DNA of 64,000 bases from Rostrohypoxylon terebratum (lineage: Eukaryota > Ascomycota > Sordariomycetes > Xylariales > Hypoxylaceae): positions 310,001 to 374,000 of the forward strand of contig MU385856.1 in the NCBI GenBank assembly GCA_022497145.1, written 5' to 3'. The notes beneath the pieces were generated by a model, which saw only the letters and a list, made by a program, of their open reading frames with translations, was not told the origin of the DNA and searched no databases. Of this stretch, positions 23,171 to 33,765 are shown in pieces. Each line of letters starts with the position of its first letter. Position 1 is the stretch's first letter. A program made the translations under genes and the position numbers.

Positions 23171-24319
23171 TCCACAAAGATCGTGGGATCTGATTATCAG
23201 GAGGTTGGTGTTGGTCCGCGGAGACGTCGTTCCCAGATCTGCTGGGCGTCACATCAGGCTCCGGTATGACAGGGCTTGTTGATAGGCTATCCGTCTTCCG
23301 AACCCTTTCCAACCTTCTGAAAAGCAAAGCAGAGCTGTAGGATTTCAAGATCCATGTAGTCAGCTGTTTGCTGCAAGCACGCCACTTAATCTAGTGTAGT
23401 TTGCTTTTATAGCCACCGGAGTTCGGAGTTCGCAAACACACACGAAACCCGGAGTATGCCAGATAAGATGCCCCTTGACTATTTAGCCCAGTCTCTGCAT
23501 ATGGGGGGGGCTGGTTCTCCGCCACAGCCAAGAAGAAAAAGAGACTACGAAGTACTCCAAGGCTTTGTATCGAAGTAGGTATCCGGCTGATGGCGATGAC
23601 ATCATCTCACACACCCAGCGCGTGGACTCTCATTGTGAATAGTGACGGGTAGGGAGGTATTTTGCTGATACTGAAGCATATTTATATCACACATAGATGC
23701 ACTTCTGCATCGACAGCTTCTAGCCAGAGAGGCAGGTAGCATAATCCTATGATAGAAAGATTAGATGCATGAAAATTGGCCAAGACTTCACAAGAATACC
23801 TAGCTATTTGTTGTGAAGTTGTGTATTAAACCCTTGAAAATATCTAAGAGCATATTGCTTCACCTAGGAGGTAAGTATCCAATGAAGTAATAATAGCTCT
23901 CTCGTTTCGTACTGTCGCGTCCGAGATATCAAGCGTCTTGCTTATATAATGAAGCAGTAAAATCTCTTCCTTCGGTCGAACCAATGTGTTCACCCCAATC
24001 AAGGATGATGACCACAACTATGACCAAGGCCTCAGAGAACAACTGAACAGTCCCCTTTAACGGTCCCAATAGCAACCCAAATCATCACGATCACACTCAA
24101 CAGGTAAATTTTGGTAAACTTCATTGATCCTCAAATCATCGCAACTCCCAGACCTAGTAAAACAAACGCAATGCACCCATTCATATGAAGTACGTGTAAA
24201 CTCGGTTCATCTCCAAGCAATTTAAGCCTCCCCGCCCCAAATATAGTCAAATCAATCGTAGTCCTGATATTCTTAATACCTACGACGATGCTCGGAGATC
24301 GTCCACATATTCAATCCGA

Positions 24320-25818
24320 TTAGTCCTCTTCGTCGCCCTCAGCATCCTGCTCCTCGTCCTCATCCTCGACCTCAACCGGCTGGCTCGGGCCACTGATCGA
24401 GTCTCTTTGACTGTTGCCACCTGCGTCCTGTCCCTGCTCGCCTTCCTCTTCCTCCTTACCGTAGGGGTGGTCGCGGTACAGGTTCATCCAGGTCCTTATA
24501 TCGTCGCTCGGGTCTTCGACGACGATGTCCAGCTGATCTACGTTCCGCTCATCCAGGTCCACGCCCGCCGGCACCAGTCCTATGGTGCGGGCGATCTTCT
24601 TCGCACGCTGCGGCTTGATAACGCTTCGCTGCATCACGGGGTAGTAGAACGCGGCCTTTTGGTCCATAGTCTCGTCGTCGTTGAACGCCAGTACAACCTC
24701 CTCGTCGTACTTGGTCTGGTTGTTCAATTCCAGTTCCTGAGCTGTCTCGTACGTGCGCACACGCGGGAAGAAGAAAGCCGGTTTACCGCCGCTCTTATGC
24801 GTGTACAGTGAGTCATCGTCATGATCCGGATTCTCGATATCGAACTTCTGGCGGAAGCGCTCTGAGGTATTGGCGCTATCGTTCAAGAAGAAGTCGTAGT
24901 CCATCAGATTTTGCGGCTTCGGCACACGTTGCGGATCTCTCTCGTGCGCCTGCATGGCCAGATTAAAGGCTTGCTCATCGGCCTCACTCTTACTAATAGG
25001 CTTGAGGATACCGCTGAGCAGCCTTTTATCATATTTCTGAGTAGATGGTAGAGGATTGTGCGTGAACTTGAATGTCACGTAGGCACCAGAGTCGGGGAAG
25101 GCATCCAAATCTGGAACCAGAGGGAAAACATCGACGAGCTTCGCATTGCGGTTCGACGGGTGCTTGACTCGGCTCTTATCCTTAAGGTTAGCAGCCGCGA
25201 CAGCAAAGCCCTGGTCTATCTTGCGCTTAATCTGAGCAGGCGAATCGGCATCTTTATCTGGGGAAGGTCGTTTTAGGGGTCGCTTGGAGTTTGGACGGTT
25301 GTTGAGGAGAGCGCTCGAGGTAGTGCGCTTCGCAGAAACAGAAGAGATGTACTCCGTTCGCCGGAGGAAGGATACGTTGGTTTCGTGACCCTTGGGCTGA
25401 CCCAGAGATCCGGGGGGTCTCAGTAGAGCGCGATCGCGTGGGTGAATGGCCGGCGGTTGAGCTGGAGCCTGGATAGCTGTACTGTGAGTTAGTCATAAAC
25501 GCCTGAATTGAATTGCATCCATTGTGGCGTCGTTTGTTCTTACGTACCACTCTCATCACCATCGAAGACGCCCGGCAATCCTACTAGGTCTATCGGCATG
25601 CCTAGCTCAGCATCGGCCTCAATGTTGAGAGGCTGCTCCCGGGCAAGCCTCGAAGCAAACTCTATAGCGGTGTATCGATTACTAGCAAGACCGGTGTTTG
25701 GGACGTCGAGAAGTTTAGGTGGGAAAGGAGGAGGCGGTAGTGCATTCGAAAACCGGATTCTAGCGATGAAATCCTGGTGTATCGAGCGATGCTCGCCATT
25801 GCGCGACGAGGACGCCAT
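24320..25818 (-). CDS. PAF1: RNA polymerase II-associated factor Paf1
   Basis: Two exons on the minus strand (25818-25548, then 25476-24320) join across a 71-bp intron with a GACTAAC branch site and give 475 residues. The N-terminus HQDFIARIRFSNALPPPPF followed by PPKLLDVPNTG is the Paf1 signature. RRTEYISSV, the central conserved block and AFYYPVMQRSVIKPQR follow in the usual order. The last 50 residues are strongly acidic (EVEDEDEEQDAEGDEED). Paf1 is the scaffold of the PAF1 elongation complex in the nucleus, which promotes H2B ubiquitination, H3K4 and H3K36 methylation and transcript elongation. RER1 lies upstream on the same strand, 877 bp away. Confidence 0.95.
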
Positions 25819-26695
25819 CGTGATGATGGCTTAAACACCACTTTGCAAAGCAATGGATATGATGCAAGTGATGAATGGAAGAGGTTGATGATTGGCGATG
25901 CAAAGGGAGATTTCTGCGATTGATGTGGTTGAAGTTGAGTCGTGAATGTGAAAGGTTGGAAGTTATCGGCGAAATCGGTTGAAATTAGTATTGACGACTC
26001 AGTATCAAGTACTAAAGTATCAGATACGGTCCAATAATTCTTAAGGAAAGTGCATTTGGAAATGTAACTTTAATTAATGTGAATTGGCGCTTCAAAGATC
26101 GTAGATAGATGCGCGTCGCGCCTGGTACTTAGGCTAAGTACATCCGGCGAAGGTTTAGGAAGTCGTAAAAAAAAGTTGTTAGCTGGAAGGTGCACCGTCC
26201 AAGCTTTATCGTTATCGGTAAGGCTGAGGTTCCTTTTCAGCACCATCAATGTTATCAATGTCATCAATGTCATATACCCATGATATGCTGTATTAACCAT
26301 TCCATACATGAAAATAATAATCAAAATAGCCTCAAAGGCTTATTATTATTGTTCTTCGATATAATGTCTACTGATAACAATCCTGGAAGATGCAATTCTG
26401 CGCCTCCAGCCACACCATGCTACCAGCCCATCCCTCTCTCTGAAAGGCCAACCAATTAATAATGGGGACTCATAGCATTACTCCATAGACCATCCTATAA
26501 TAGTATCTCATACAAAAAGCCTGTATCATAATTTGTACAGTCATCGAAACCCCAGTACACATGAGCGTGTCGAGTAGTCATCGTGATTAAAAAAGTTATC
26601 GAAACTGTCTACATGCTCGTTTCGACCTTCTCGGCATCATCCGGGGATCTGTCCGATAATTCCCAGCGCGACCGAGCCTCATTACAACCTCAAGT
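25819..26695. other. Intergenic spacer RER1 to PAF1
   Basis: Contains the PAF1 promoter (minus strand) and the RER1 3' flank. An ATCAATGTC-type unit is repeated three times near 26244-26271. No gene is seen. Confidence 0.6.
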
Positions 26696-27457
26696 TTACG
26701 AGGTACTGCTCTTACCGTACTTCGCCTTGCCGAACGAGAAGGGAACGTATCGGTACTTGATCATGTGCTGAATCTGCTTGCGCACTGCGTGATATTAGCG
26801 ATGCTAGCCAACCGTGATAGAGATATTTTGTGGTAACTTACTAGTCAGGACGAAGAGGATGATCCAGTACATAACTAGCACAGGCCAGAAGACCGGGACG
26901 TTGAAGATCTCAAACCAACTGCACACAAAGCCGATGGCGATGGCGCGGGTCGCCTCGTGCCAGAACTTGAACTCGGGGAGTCGTCGGATGAAGGGTCGGA
27001 ACTCTTCGTCTTGCTTGGTCGGGAGGCCGCCTGCCGATCCATCCTCCATCTCGTTATCTAGCATGTCGTTCGAAGGGTCGAACTTAGGCTGCAGGAAGGC
27101 GAGGAACAAGTTGAGGAGGTAGATTCCGAGTGCATAGGCAACTGATTGATGTTAGCCATTAATCTACCTATTTCCTTATCAACGGAAGGGATGTTGTCTG
27201 TTATCATACCAATGTACCAGCCTTGTGCCAAGAGGATGCGGAGGAAGAAGATGCCTAGGAATACGCCTGTGCCGACCCATCGGTAGAGAACAAAAGGAGT
27301 CGATTGATCTAGGAGGCTTTGGTATTGCTATCGACTATTAGCTATCTTGTTATGTTTTCCGTAGCAACCGGCGCAAGGAGAGACATACTCTCTGGAGTTT
27401 AGACGTTTGGGCCGTCACGGCCGCGAAAGGGGTTTGCTCCGGCTCGATGTTCTCCAT
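26696..27457 (-). CDS. RER1: ER retrieval receptor Rer1
   Basis: Four minus-strand exons (27457-27389, 27327-27210, 27141-26842, 26784-26696) join in frame to 191 residues, matching the family length of about 190. After the cytosolic start MENIEPEQTPFAAVTAQTSK come YQSLLDQSTPFVLYRWVGTG, a first membrane hairpin, the conserved FLQPKFDPSNDML acidic loop, EFRPFIRRLPEFKFWH and a second hairpin (FNVPVFWPVLVMYWI). The end MRKQIQHMIKYRYVPFSFGK is the Rer1 C-terminus. Rer1 cycles between cis-Golgi and ER and retrieves membrane proteins by their transmembrane segments through COPI vesicles. It is divergent from the enoyl-CoA hydratase gene over 728 bp. Confidence 0.96.
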
Positions 27458-28185
27458 GGTGGATGATGCGATCTTCTATCGCTGTTGTCGGAATGAAATT
27501 TCGCGTATTACTAAAGTCGCCTTAATTTCTTCTATTATTCTCGATGTCTTAAAAAGGGGGTAGGTGAGTTATGGCGGAGATATCGTGAGGCCTAAAACTG
27601 TATTAGAGAAGATGAATGGGGTTCTTTCGCCAATTTACAAAGTCGCGACTTTTCGAGATCTGCGCCAAAGGGGAAGAAGATGTGGCCAGCTTAATTAAAC
27701 ATTTTACTAGCCACATTTCTATTTAAAGCCACATCTTATAATGAAACCAACATGACTGGCCGCGCAAGCATTTTTCGGCAGCTCAAATTTCACAAATTCC
27801 ACAAATCCCCCGCTTTATTCTTTTATCTAAATAATACCGATTACCTAGGTAGTATGTATTTAACATTCTTACTAAGGGTGGTATTCCGGAGTGGGGGGGT
27901 GTGGCTGATTGAGTTACTGTCCGTTGCCTCGGCCAGCTTCGGCTTCATGACCTCATAAGCTCCGGAGCTATGATTCTCAACTCATCTTCACTTTTATCTT
28001 CACCTTAATCAGGTACCACCAATTCTAAGCCGGAAAATATACTACCCTGATGAGTTACACCGCAGCCTAAATTCTTCTTATAAATAAAGCTATTTTTTTC
28101 AATTGATATTTTCCAATTCCCCATTGCGGGGTTGTGTGTTATTTATATCTTGTAACTGCGTTTCACTCATATTGACCTACTCACT
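27458..28185. promoter_or_regulatory. Divergent promoter region RER1 / enoyl-CoA hydratase
   Basis: Both flanking genes start away from this 728-bp spacer, so it must hold both promoters. It is AT-rich near both ends and contains one CCTAGG motif near 27844. No specific factor site can be assigned with confidence. Confidence 0.55.
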
Positions 28186-29140
28186 ATGAACACATTCCGG
28201 GCTCTGAGGCCATTAGCCTCCCGTCTCCAGCCGTACACACTTCCCCGGACAGTTCGCCAATTTTCGGCCTCAGCACCTAGATCTTATGAATACCTTCTGG
28301 TATCCGAGCCCAAACCGGGCGTCGGCCAAGGTGAGACATATGTTATAGCTACACTTACAATCACCACATCTACGTACCTAGGTAATTAACCTCGGCTCCG
28401 CATCCTCAGTAACCCTCAACCGACCTAAAGCCTACAACGCGCTCTGCACGCCCCTCATCAATGAGCTGAACACCGCCCTCGACACCCTTAACAGCTCCGA
28501 CTCGATCTCCGTCATCATCCTCGCCGGGTCGGAGAAGGCCTTCGCGGCCGGCGCCGACATAAAGGAGATGGCTCCCCTGACCTTCTCCGAAGCGTACAAG
28601 ACGAGCTTCATCGAGTCGTGGTCGCAGCTCACGACGCGCGTCAAGAAGCCGATCATCGCCGCCGTCGCCGGCCACGCCCTCGGCGGCGGCTGCGAGCTCG
28701 CGATGATGGCGGATATCCTCTACTGCACCGAGCTCGCCAACTTCGGGCAACCCGAAGTCAAGCTCGGAACCATCCCCGGCGCCGGCGGGAGCCAGCGGCT
28801 CACGCGCGCCATTGGGAAGAGCAAGGCCATGGAGTTGATCCTCACGGGCAAGAGCTTCAGCGGCGCGGACGCCGCGAGCTGGGGGTTGGCCGCCAAGGCG
28901 TTCCCCAGCTACGAGGCGATGATGGAAGGCGCGTTGCAGACGGCGGAGACGATCGCGGGATACTCGCGCGTTTCGATCATCGCGGCCAAGGAGGTCGTGA
29001 ATAAGAGCCAAGACTTACCGCTAAGGGACGGAGTTGAGTACGAGAGGAGGGTTTTCCACAGCTTGTTTGGGAGTCAGGATCAGAAGATCGGGATGAAGGC
29101 TTTTGCGGAAAAGAAGAAGCCTGAGTGGACGCATGAATAA
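28186..29140 (+). CDS. Mitochondrial enoyl-CoA hydratase
   Basis: Two exons (28186-28330, 28410-29140; 79-bp intron) encode 291 residues, as in the ECHS1 family. Residues 1 to about 31 form a mitochondrial transit peptide rich in Arg and Ser (LRPLASRLQPYTLPRTVRQF). The crotonase fold follows: VTLNRPKAYNAL, the oxyanion-hole segment AFAAGADIKEM, GHALGGGCELAMMAD with catalytic Glu144, and GQPEVKLGTIPGAGG with catalytic Glu164. These numbers coincide with the rat enzyme. It hydrates trans-2-enoyl-CoA in mitochondrial beta-oxidation. Exon 2 is markedly GC-rich, so long antisense frames overlap it. The intron ends close to a CCTAGG motif, but the CTCAG acceptor at 28409 keeps the frame. Confidence 0.94.
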
Positions 29141-29633
29141 GGCGATCCTTTGTGAAGGAGCGGTGTTGTGATGTATGCTATATTCAATTGAGCTGGCTAG
29201 GCATCTCGTGAATGGTAACTGTATTCGGACTTGGTCTGCGCCGCTTTGAAGTATGCGCTGTGCTACAAGTCCATCGAAGAATTTCAGATCATCTTGTGTA
29301 TAATGATCCAAGTGCCGCCAATGCTATCTTAGTTCCAGATGCACAAGCGATCTAGATTGGTCTTTTTTTTTTTTTGTAGTGAAACGTTGAATCTCTATTG
29401 TTATATCCTGAAAACCAATCTATAGTACCCTAGGTTGCAATAATACAACGAATCAAGAATTTTTTGTATGTACAATGTAAGCCCCCCATATGTTCATCAT
29501 CCCCATCGTAGCGAATGGACGAAGCGACTACCCATAGATATTGCTTCTGTTTCGTAGCAGTTATACCCAGACCAGCACCGCTGGTCTAGACTTCACTGTC
29601 TCATATCCTATGCTGTCAAGCTGCAAGAATCCT
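29141..29633. other. Convergent 3' spacer
   Basis: Lies between the 3' ends of the enoyl-CoA hydratase and the secreted-protein gene. A poly-T run near 29363-29376 is the only notable element. Confidence 0.6.
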
Positions 29634-30335
29634 TTACAACTTGGTCTCGAAGGCCCTGACGAATGAATCGCAGTTGTTGTTGTCGACGGAGTACACACGG
29701 TGAGCGGCGTCGAAGTAGGCAGCAGCGTTCTTCTTAGCGTCATCGTAGGTCTTAGAAGAGATCTCCTTAAGGAAGGTGAGTTGGCCGTTCCTGAAAAAAC
29801 CTTCAGTCTGTCCAGTGAGCTTGTAGTTTTTGGGAGAGTCGAGCTGGGCCGAGCCGTCGGCATTCTTGATCAGGTGGTAGAGCTGGCCAGTGAAATCCTT
29901 CTCCAGGTGCTTGTTCTTGCCCTTGCCAGCCTCGACGTCCTTGACCTTTCCAAGGATGACACCGATGTGCTTGAAGCCGAGCTTCTTCTGGAGCTCCTGG
30001 ATTTCAGCAGGAGTCTCCTTGTCGATGGTGGTACCATCACCAAGAGGCCCTGTTGGTCATATTAGCTATCAATTCTGTTGTGTCCGCTGTTATTTGGGGG
30101 TTCACTTACACTTGATGGTGAAAGCGTAGTATCTTCCGTTAGCAATAGTGGTCTTAGCTTTGTGGACCTTGGTGTACTCGGGAGTGATCTTGTCGGCGGT
30201 ACGGGCGACCAAGCTGCTCTCAATCTCGATATCGGCCTCGCGGATGGCGAGGTCTTCGCTGCTCGAGGGCTGTCCCAGAGGGCTAGCAACGGCCAGACCG
30301 GCAAGGAAAACGGAGAAGATGCTGGAGAACTTCAT
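29634..30335 (-). CDS. Small secreted protein, possible LRAT/NlpC-like fold
   Basis: Two minus-strand exons (30335-30110, 30049-29634; 60-bp intron) encode 213 residues. MKFSSIFSVFLAGLAVAS is a clear signal peptide, followed by an acidic, possibly propeptide-like stretch. I do not recognise a named family by identity. However, the segment FKHIGVILGKV (H103) resembles the His motif of permuted papain-like proteins (H-x-G-I-x-x-G). Near the C-terminus NNNCDSFVRAF (C202, the only cysteine of the protein) resembles the NCEHF motif of LRAT/HRASLS enzymes. The His-to-Cys spacing of 99 residues is similar to that family, where His comes first. This is inference from motif order only; it could equally be an unrelated secreted effector-like protein. 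The 5' flank has CAC/CAT-type triplet repeats (30424-30451). Confidence 0.75.
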
Positions 30336-31101
30336 TTTGAAAAAGATAAAATGATTCTAAGAGATAGAGGAAAGACTGTGAAGTAGTTTCAGAGAATGAA
30401 TTGTATACTAAAGTATAGATGTTTTGGTGGTGGTGGTGGTGATGGTGATGATGAGAAACAAAACTGATATTCGAGGTTTGTACAACCACCTTTATATACA
30501 AATCTCAAGTTAGGACTTCTTTAGATAAATCTAAGGTCTATGACTTGAAGCCTCTATCGTCAGTCGTTACCCGCGAGTGCTGAAGGAATTCGAATCGTGT
30601 GATGGATCGAAAATAGAATCTCCTATACCCAGCTGCTCAGGAAACAGGGCTACCAAGACTACCAAGAAGCCTCATCCTCGGCATGCAGATCCTGAAGATC
30701 CATAAGCAGCTATTGATGATGCTCAGGTCCAGTTACGAAAGGAGCTTGGCAAAAACGGAATACCATTGATACGATACCGACCTATTTGTCAATTGAAAGG
30801 ATTTCTTCATCGGCGGTGTCTTACTTCTCTGCTTAGGGCCTCGGGACCGGGAAACACCCTATTGGATACTATCTCTAAATTCAGCCCTACCAGCTCCATC
30901 GGGTTTTGAGCGGTTTCAGGCATGACCAACCCAAAGAGTAGTATAATGACGTTAGAAAAATGACATCTTGGCTAAGCTGTCATCGCACTAGATAGCTTCA
31001 TGTTGATGAAAGAATCCTACGGTTTCGTTTAAAGTTAATATGTAAATGAAATTAACTGATATGAAATTCGGCTTTTGAAGTTGTCATTCTACTTCCAAGT
31101 T

Positions 31102-31127
31102 TACCTAGGACCTAGGACCTAGGTACC
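31102..31127. repeat. CCTAGG-rich palindromic tract
   Basis: Three CCTAGG units in a row (CCTAGGACCTAGGACCTAGG), then GTACC; the most regular example of the dispersed motif in this window. Confidence 0.7.
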
Positions 31128-31789
31128 CAGGAACTTCCTTACGACTTACGAACCCATGAGGTAATAGATACTAAATAGTACCTAAGGTAGGTAGGTTGTT
31201 GTTCGAGGTCTGATCTGAAAGTCTGATCTGAAAAAGCTCAAGCTCAGCTGAGTGGAGAATAATAATACTAGTAGCAGATTTCCCTAATTGGTAATTTGCC
31301 CAGTGCTGCGCCTAGTGTGTGTTTTGCTTTCAGGTCACGTGATGTTGTATTGGGCGGAGTCCGATGGCGCTTAATCGCGGTACACTAGGTATGAATTGGA
31401 TCGTCCCGTCTCCAGATTCTTTCCTAGCGTCCTAGCGCCTTACTTCTTGGCATTCCTATTGGTGGGTAACGTCGTATGGCGCTGCCGTACAAGCCTAGCA
31501 GCCTAATAGTATTACAGCCCTTCCAACTTCCAAGTATTAATACTAACGCAGTAGTCAGATTATACGACGAAGTTCGCATAAACTTGAGGCTTTTGTTTCA
31601 TCTGGGACACTTTGGCCCTACGATTCCCTCGACTCGGGCTGCTCGCGTAATTCAACCAATGCAACCCTATACATTCGACCATCTATAGGACTCAATCGGA
31701 TGAGCCAAATTAGAACGACAGCTCTTTAGTGCTTACAAACCTAACCCAGACGCTTTAATTACAGGTTGCAGTTTGCAGTTTGCGACCCA

Positions 31790-31817
31790 GGCGGCGGCGG
31801 TGGCGGCGGTGGCGGTG
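31790..31817 (+). repeat. GGC/GGT triplet repeat
   Basis: About nine G-rich triplets (GGC or GGT) some 400 bp upstream of the start at 32215. GG doublets at three-base spacing could form a two-tetrad quadruplex; otherwise it is a simple repeat. Confidence 0.7.
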
Positions 31818-32214
31818 TCAGCAATCAGTTGGTTACCTTACTTTGCCTTCCTCCTCTTCCTCTTCCTACGAAGCAGCTGAGGTAGCAACGCAACGAGGTT
31901 GATCGATACTGATGTCAAGTGATGTCATTACATAATGCCATCCCTACCTGCAAGCGATTGCCTACGATTCTACTAAATTTAGATTCCTTCGTCCAGTCCC
32001 TTTCATTAAGGACAGAAGTCTAGTTGTAAGCTTCTCTTCACATTCATTTTGTTTATTAATGTGGAAGAGGTAAGGTAAGGTGCGGAGGGTAATAACTTGA
32101 AGTGAGGTGACAACCTGGAAAAAAAATACCACGATTTTTTTTCGCGATTGAGCTTAGCAACAAAGGAGTTCTGAAATTTTATACCCTTTTTTTTTACTTG
32201 AGATTAAGATCAAG

Positions 32215-33765
32215 ATGGTTCAAGACGAGAGAATCGACAAGTGGAAGTCGGAAGGAATCTTGGAGCCTTCTCGCATTTTAGAACGCATCGAAGTAGGAAG
32301 TTTGATCGAGCCTGATTTAGAGAAACTTCCCTCTGGCGTAAAAGAGCTCAGCGAGGCTGCCTTCATTTCGCAATTATGCGACAAAGGTGGCCTTCCCCAA
32401 TCTTGCGAGGATTTCGGCCATCTCATATACAGTGTTGTCACTTACGTGAGTGCCACACCGTTCTACCGTCGACCAGGCGAACAAGCTCCTTCAAGTCTTG
32501 CGCTCGCTGAAATTTACCGAGCACTGGCATGGATCTTTCCGGAAACCCATCGCAGACTTATGGTGGCTGGTAGTTCTGGACGTCTTCGCACCGCAGCCGA
32601 CCATCGCAGGCTGCTCTTCCAAAGTTTGGCTACCACGACATACGCCGGGCCATGCGATCCAGCAGAAACAGAAAAAAGGGCTATCTATAATGCCCATTTT
32701 ATCGCAGATGGGTTTCACGATAACCCAGACTGGCTGTTTGTCAACCGCGATGACGACGGCGATGAAATGTACCATGATGTCTTGGATGTACTGCATTCCA
32801 TCCAGCCAGAGCCCAACTACCCTTACGGAGGCGTCGAACGTGATAGCTTTCGTGAGTTCGCCAAGACGCTCACTAAGGGGCAACCTAAGTTCGACACCCT
32901 AGCCATACCCTTGGATCGGTTTACAACATTTGTTACTTTCTCAGTTGCTCTGCAATTCGAGCACAAGGCCCCAGGAGAACCGATACCGTCTCAGTACGAG
33001 GAGGCTTCAAAGGATATAGTAGCCTCGTTCCGCGGGGATGCGAGCGCGGATATCATTACTTGGCCGAAATTCGACGATACACTTAAACAAATGCCGTTTA
33101 TCCTTGACCCATTCTATCGAGTTCTGTCTAGGTCATTCATGAAGTATATGCCATTCGAGATCTCTGGGGATTGGATAGCCCCCACGCCCCCCGAAGATAG
33201 TTTCATAACCCTTCCTCGTCTTAGCCAACTGGCTACCATGGTTAACCAAGACGTGGATTTTGAGAGCTTCGGTAGGGCTCACCAATTCAGCACGGGAATC
33301 CGCCCGACGGCTGGAGTGCTGGAAAGTTTCATGAAGACGATGCCTGATTTGAGTATCTTAGCACTGCACGGGCTGTCTTCGACGGGCGAGAAATATATCT
33401 TCGGTATATTCAAGCCTTTGCCCCTTGACGTGGAGAAAGAGACTGCGGGGGAAGGGGAAGCATCTGAAGGTGATGACGAAGAGCAGCGCAAGCCGGTCGT
33501 GCGGGTATTAGATCCAATCCATGATTGGGTCGAATTCCGTGGCCATATCAGGTTTCCCGCGCGGCCGATCTTGTTCGTTCTAAGCCCAGCTCAGCGAGTC
33601 GTCCGTTTTCAGGACGAGCCCCGCGTGGTCGATGATCGTCTTCAATTTGGAGATGTTCTCTCAGTCTCGAACGACGGAACCGCATCCATCAGGACCGGTG
33701 ATACGGCTATACTGGTCAAGACCAAAGCTATAGAAATTTGGGGGGAAATCCCTGCGAAGTCTTAG
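32215..33765 (+). CDS. TLDc-domain-like protein
   Basis: A single exon of 516 residues with no signal peptide or membrane segment. The C-terminal third fits a divergent TLDc domain: HQFSTGIRPTAGVLESF stands for the usual Y-S-S-x-x-H-G-x-S-F block, YIFGIFKPLP for the V-F-G-A-F strand, PILFVLSPAQRVVRFQDEP for the F-x-F-x-L-x-P strand, and KAIEIWGEIP for the final F-E-V-E-x-x-E-V-W strand. The N-terminal part is helical, as in fungal Rtc5-like and EF-hand-plus-TLDc proteins, but I see no EF-hand loop. TLDc proteins bind the V-ATPase and some disassemble it or protect against oxidative stress. An acidic insert (GEGEASEGDDEEQ) interrupts the domain. The domain call is tentative; the gene itself is solid. 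Confidence 0.75.
   Translation: MVQDERIDKWKSEGILEPSRILERIEVGSLIEPDLEKLPSGVKELSEAAFISQLCDKGGLPQSCEDFGHLIYSVVTYVSATPFYRRPGEQAPSSLALAEIYRALAWIFPETHRRLMVAGSSGRLRTAADHRRLLFQSLATTTYAGPCDPAETEKRAIYNAHFIADGFHDNPDWLFVNRDDDGDEMYHDVLDVLHSIQPEPNYPYGGVERDSFREFAKTLTKGQPKFDTLAIPLDRFTTFVTFSVALQFEHKAPGEPIPSQYEEASKDIVASFRGDASADIITWPKFDDTLKQMPFILDPFYRVLSRSFMKYMPFEISGDWIAPTPPEDSFITLPRLSQLATMVNQDVDFESFGRAHQFSTGIRPTAGVLESFMKTMPDLSILALHGLSSTGEKYIFGIFKPLPLDVEKETAGEGEASEGDDEEQRKPVVRVLDPIHDWVEFRGHIRFPARPILFVLSPAQRVVRFQDEPRVVDDRLQFGDVLSVSNDGTASIRTGDTAILVKTKAIEIWGEIPAKS

Larger units (their letters stand above)
19569..24319. other. Large gene-poor region with decayed coding remnants
   Basis: About 4.75 kb without an intact gene. 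Coding-like but frame-broken segments lie at 20471-21213 and 21554-22124. A run of 15 C residues lies at 23156-23170, and a GA-rich simple repeat near 22985-23025. Confidence 0.5.
30336..32214. other. Divergent intergenic region
   Basis: Holds promoters for the secreted-protein gene (minus) and the TLDc-like gene (plus). It contains triplet repeats at 30424-30451, a CCTAGG tract at 31102-31127 and a GGC/GGT repeat at 31790-31817. No gene is supported. Confidence 0.55.

Noticed and set aside
28406..29011. 201-codon antisense frame over enoyl-CoA hydratase
   Set aside because: Mirror frame of a GC-rich conserved enzyme; composition is artefactual.
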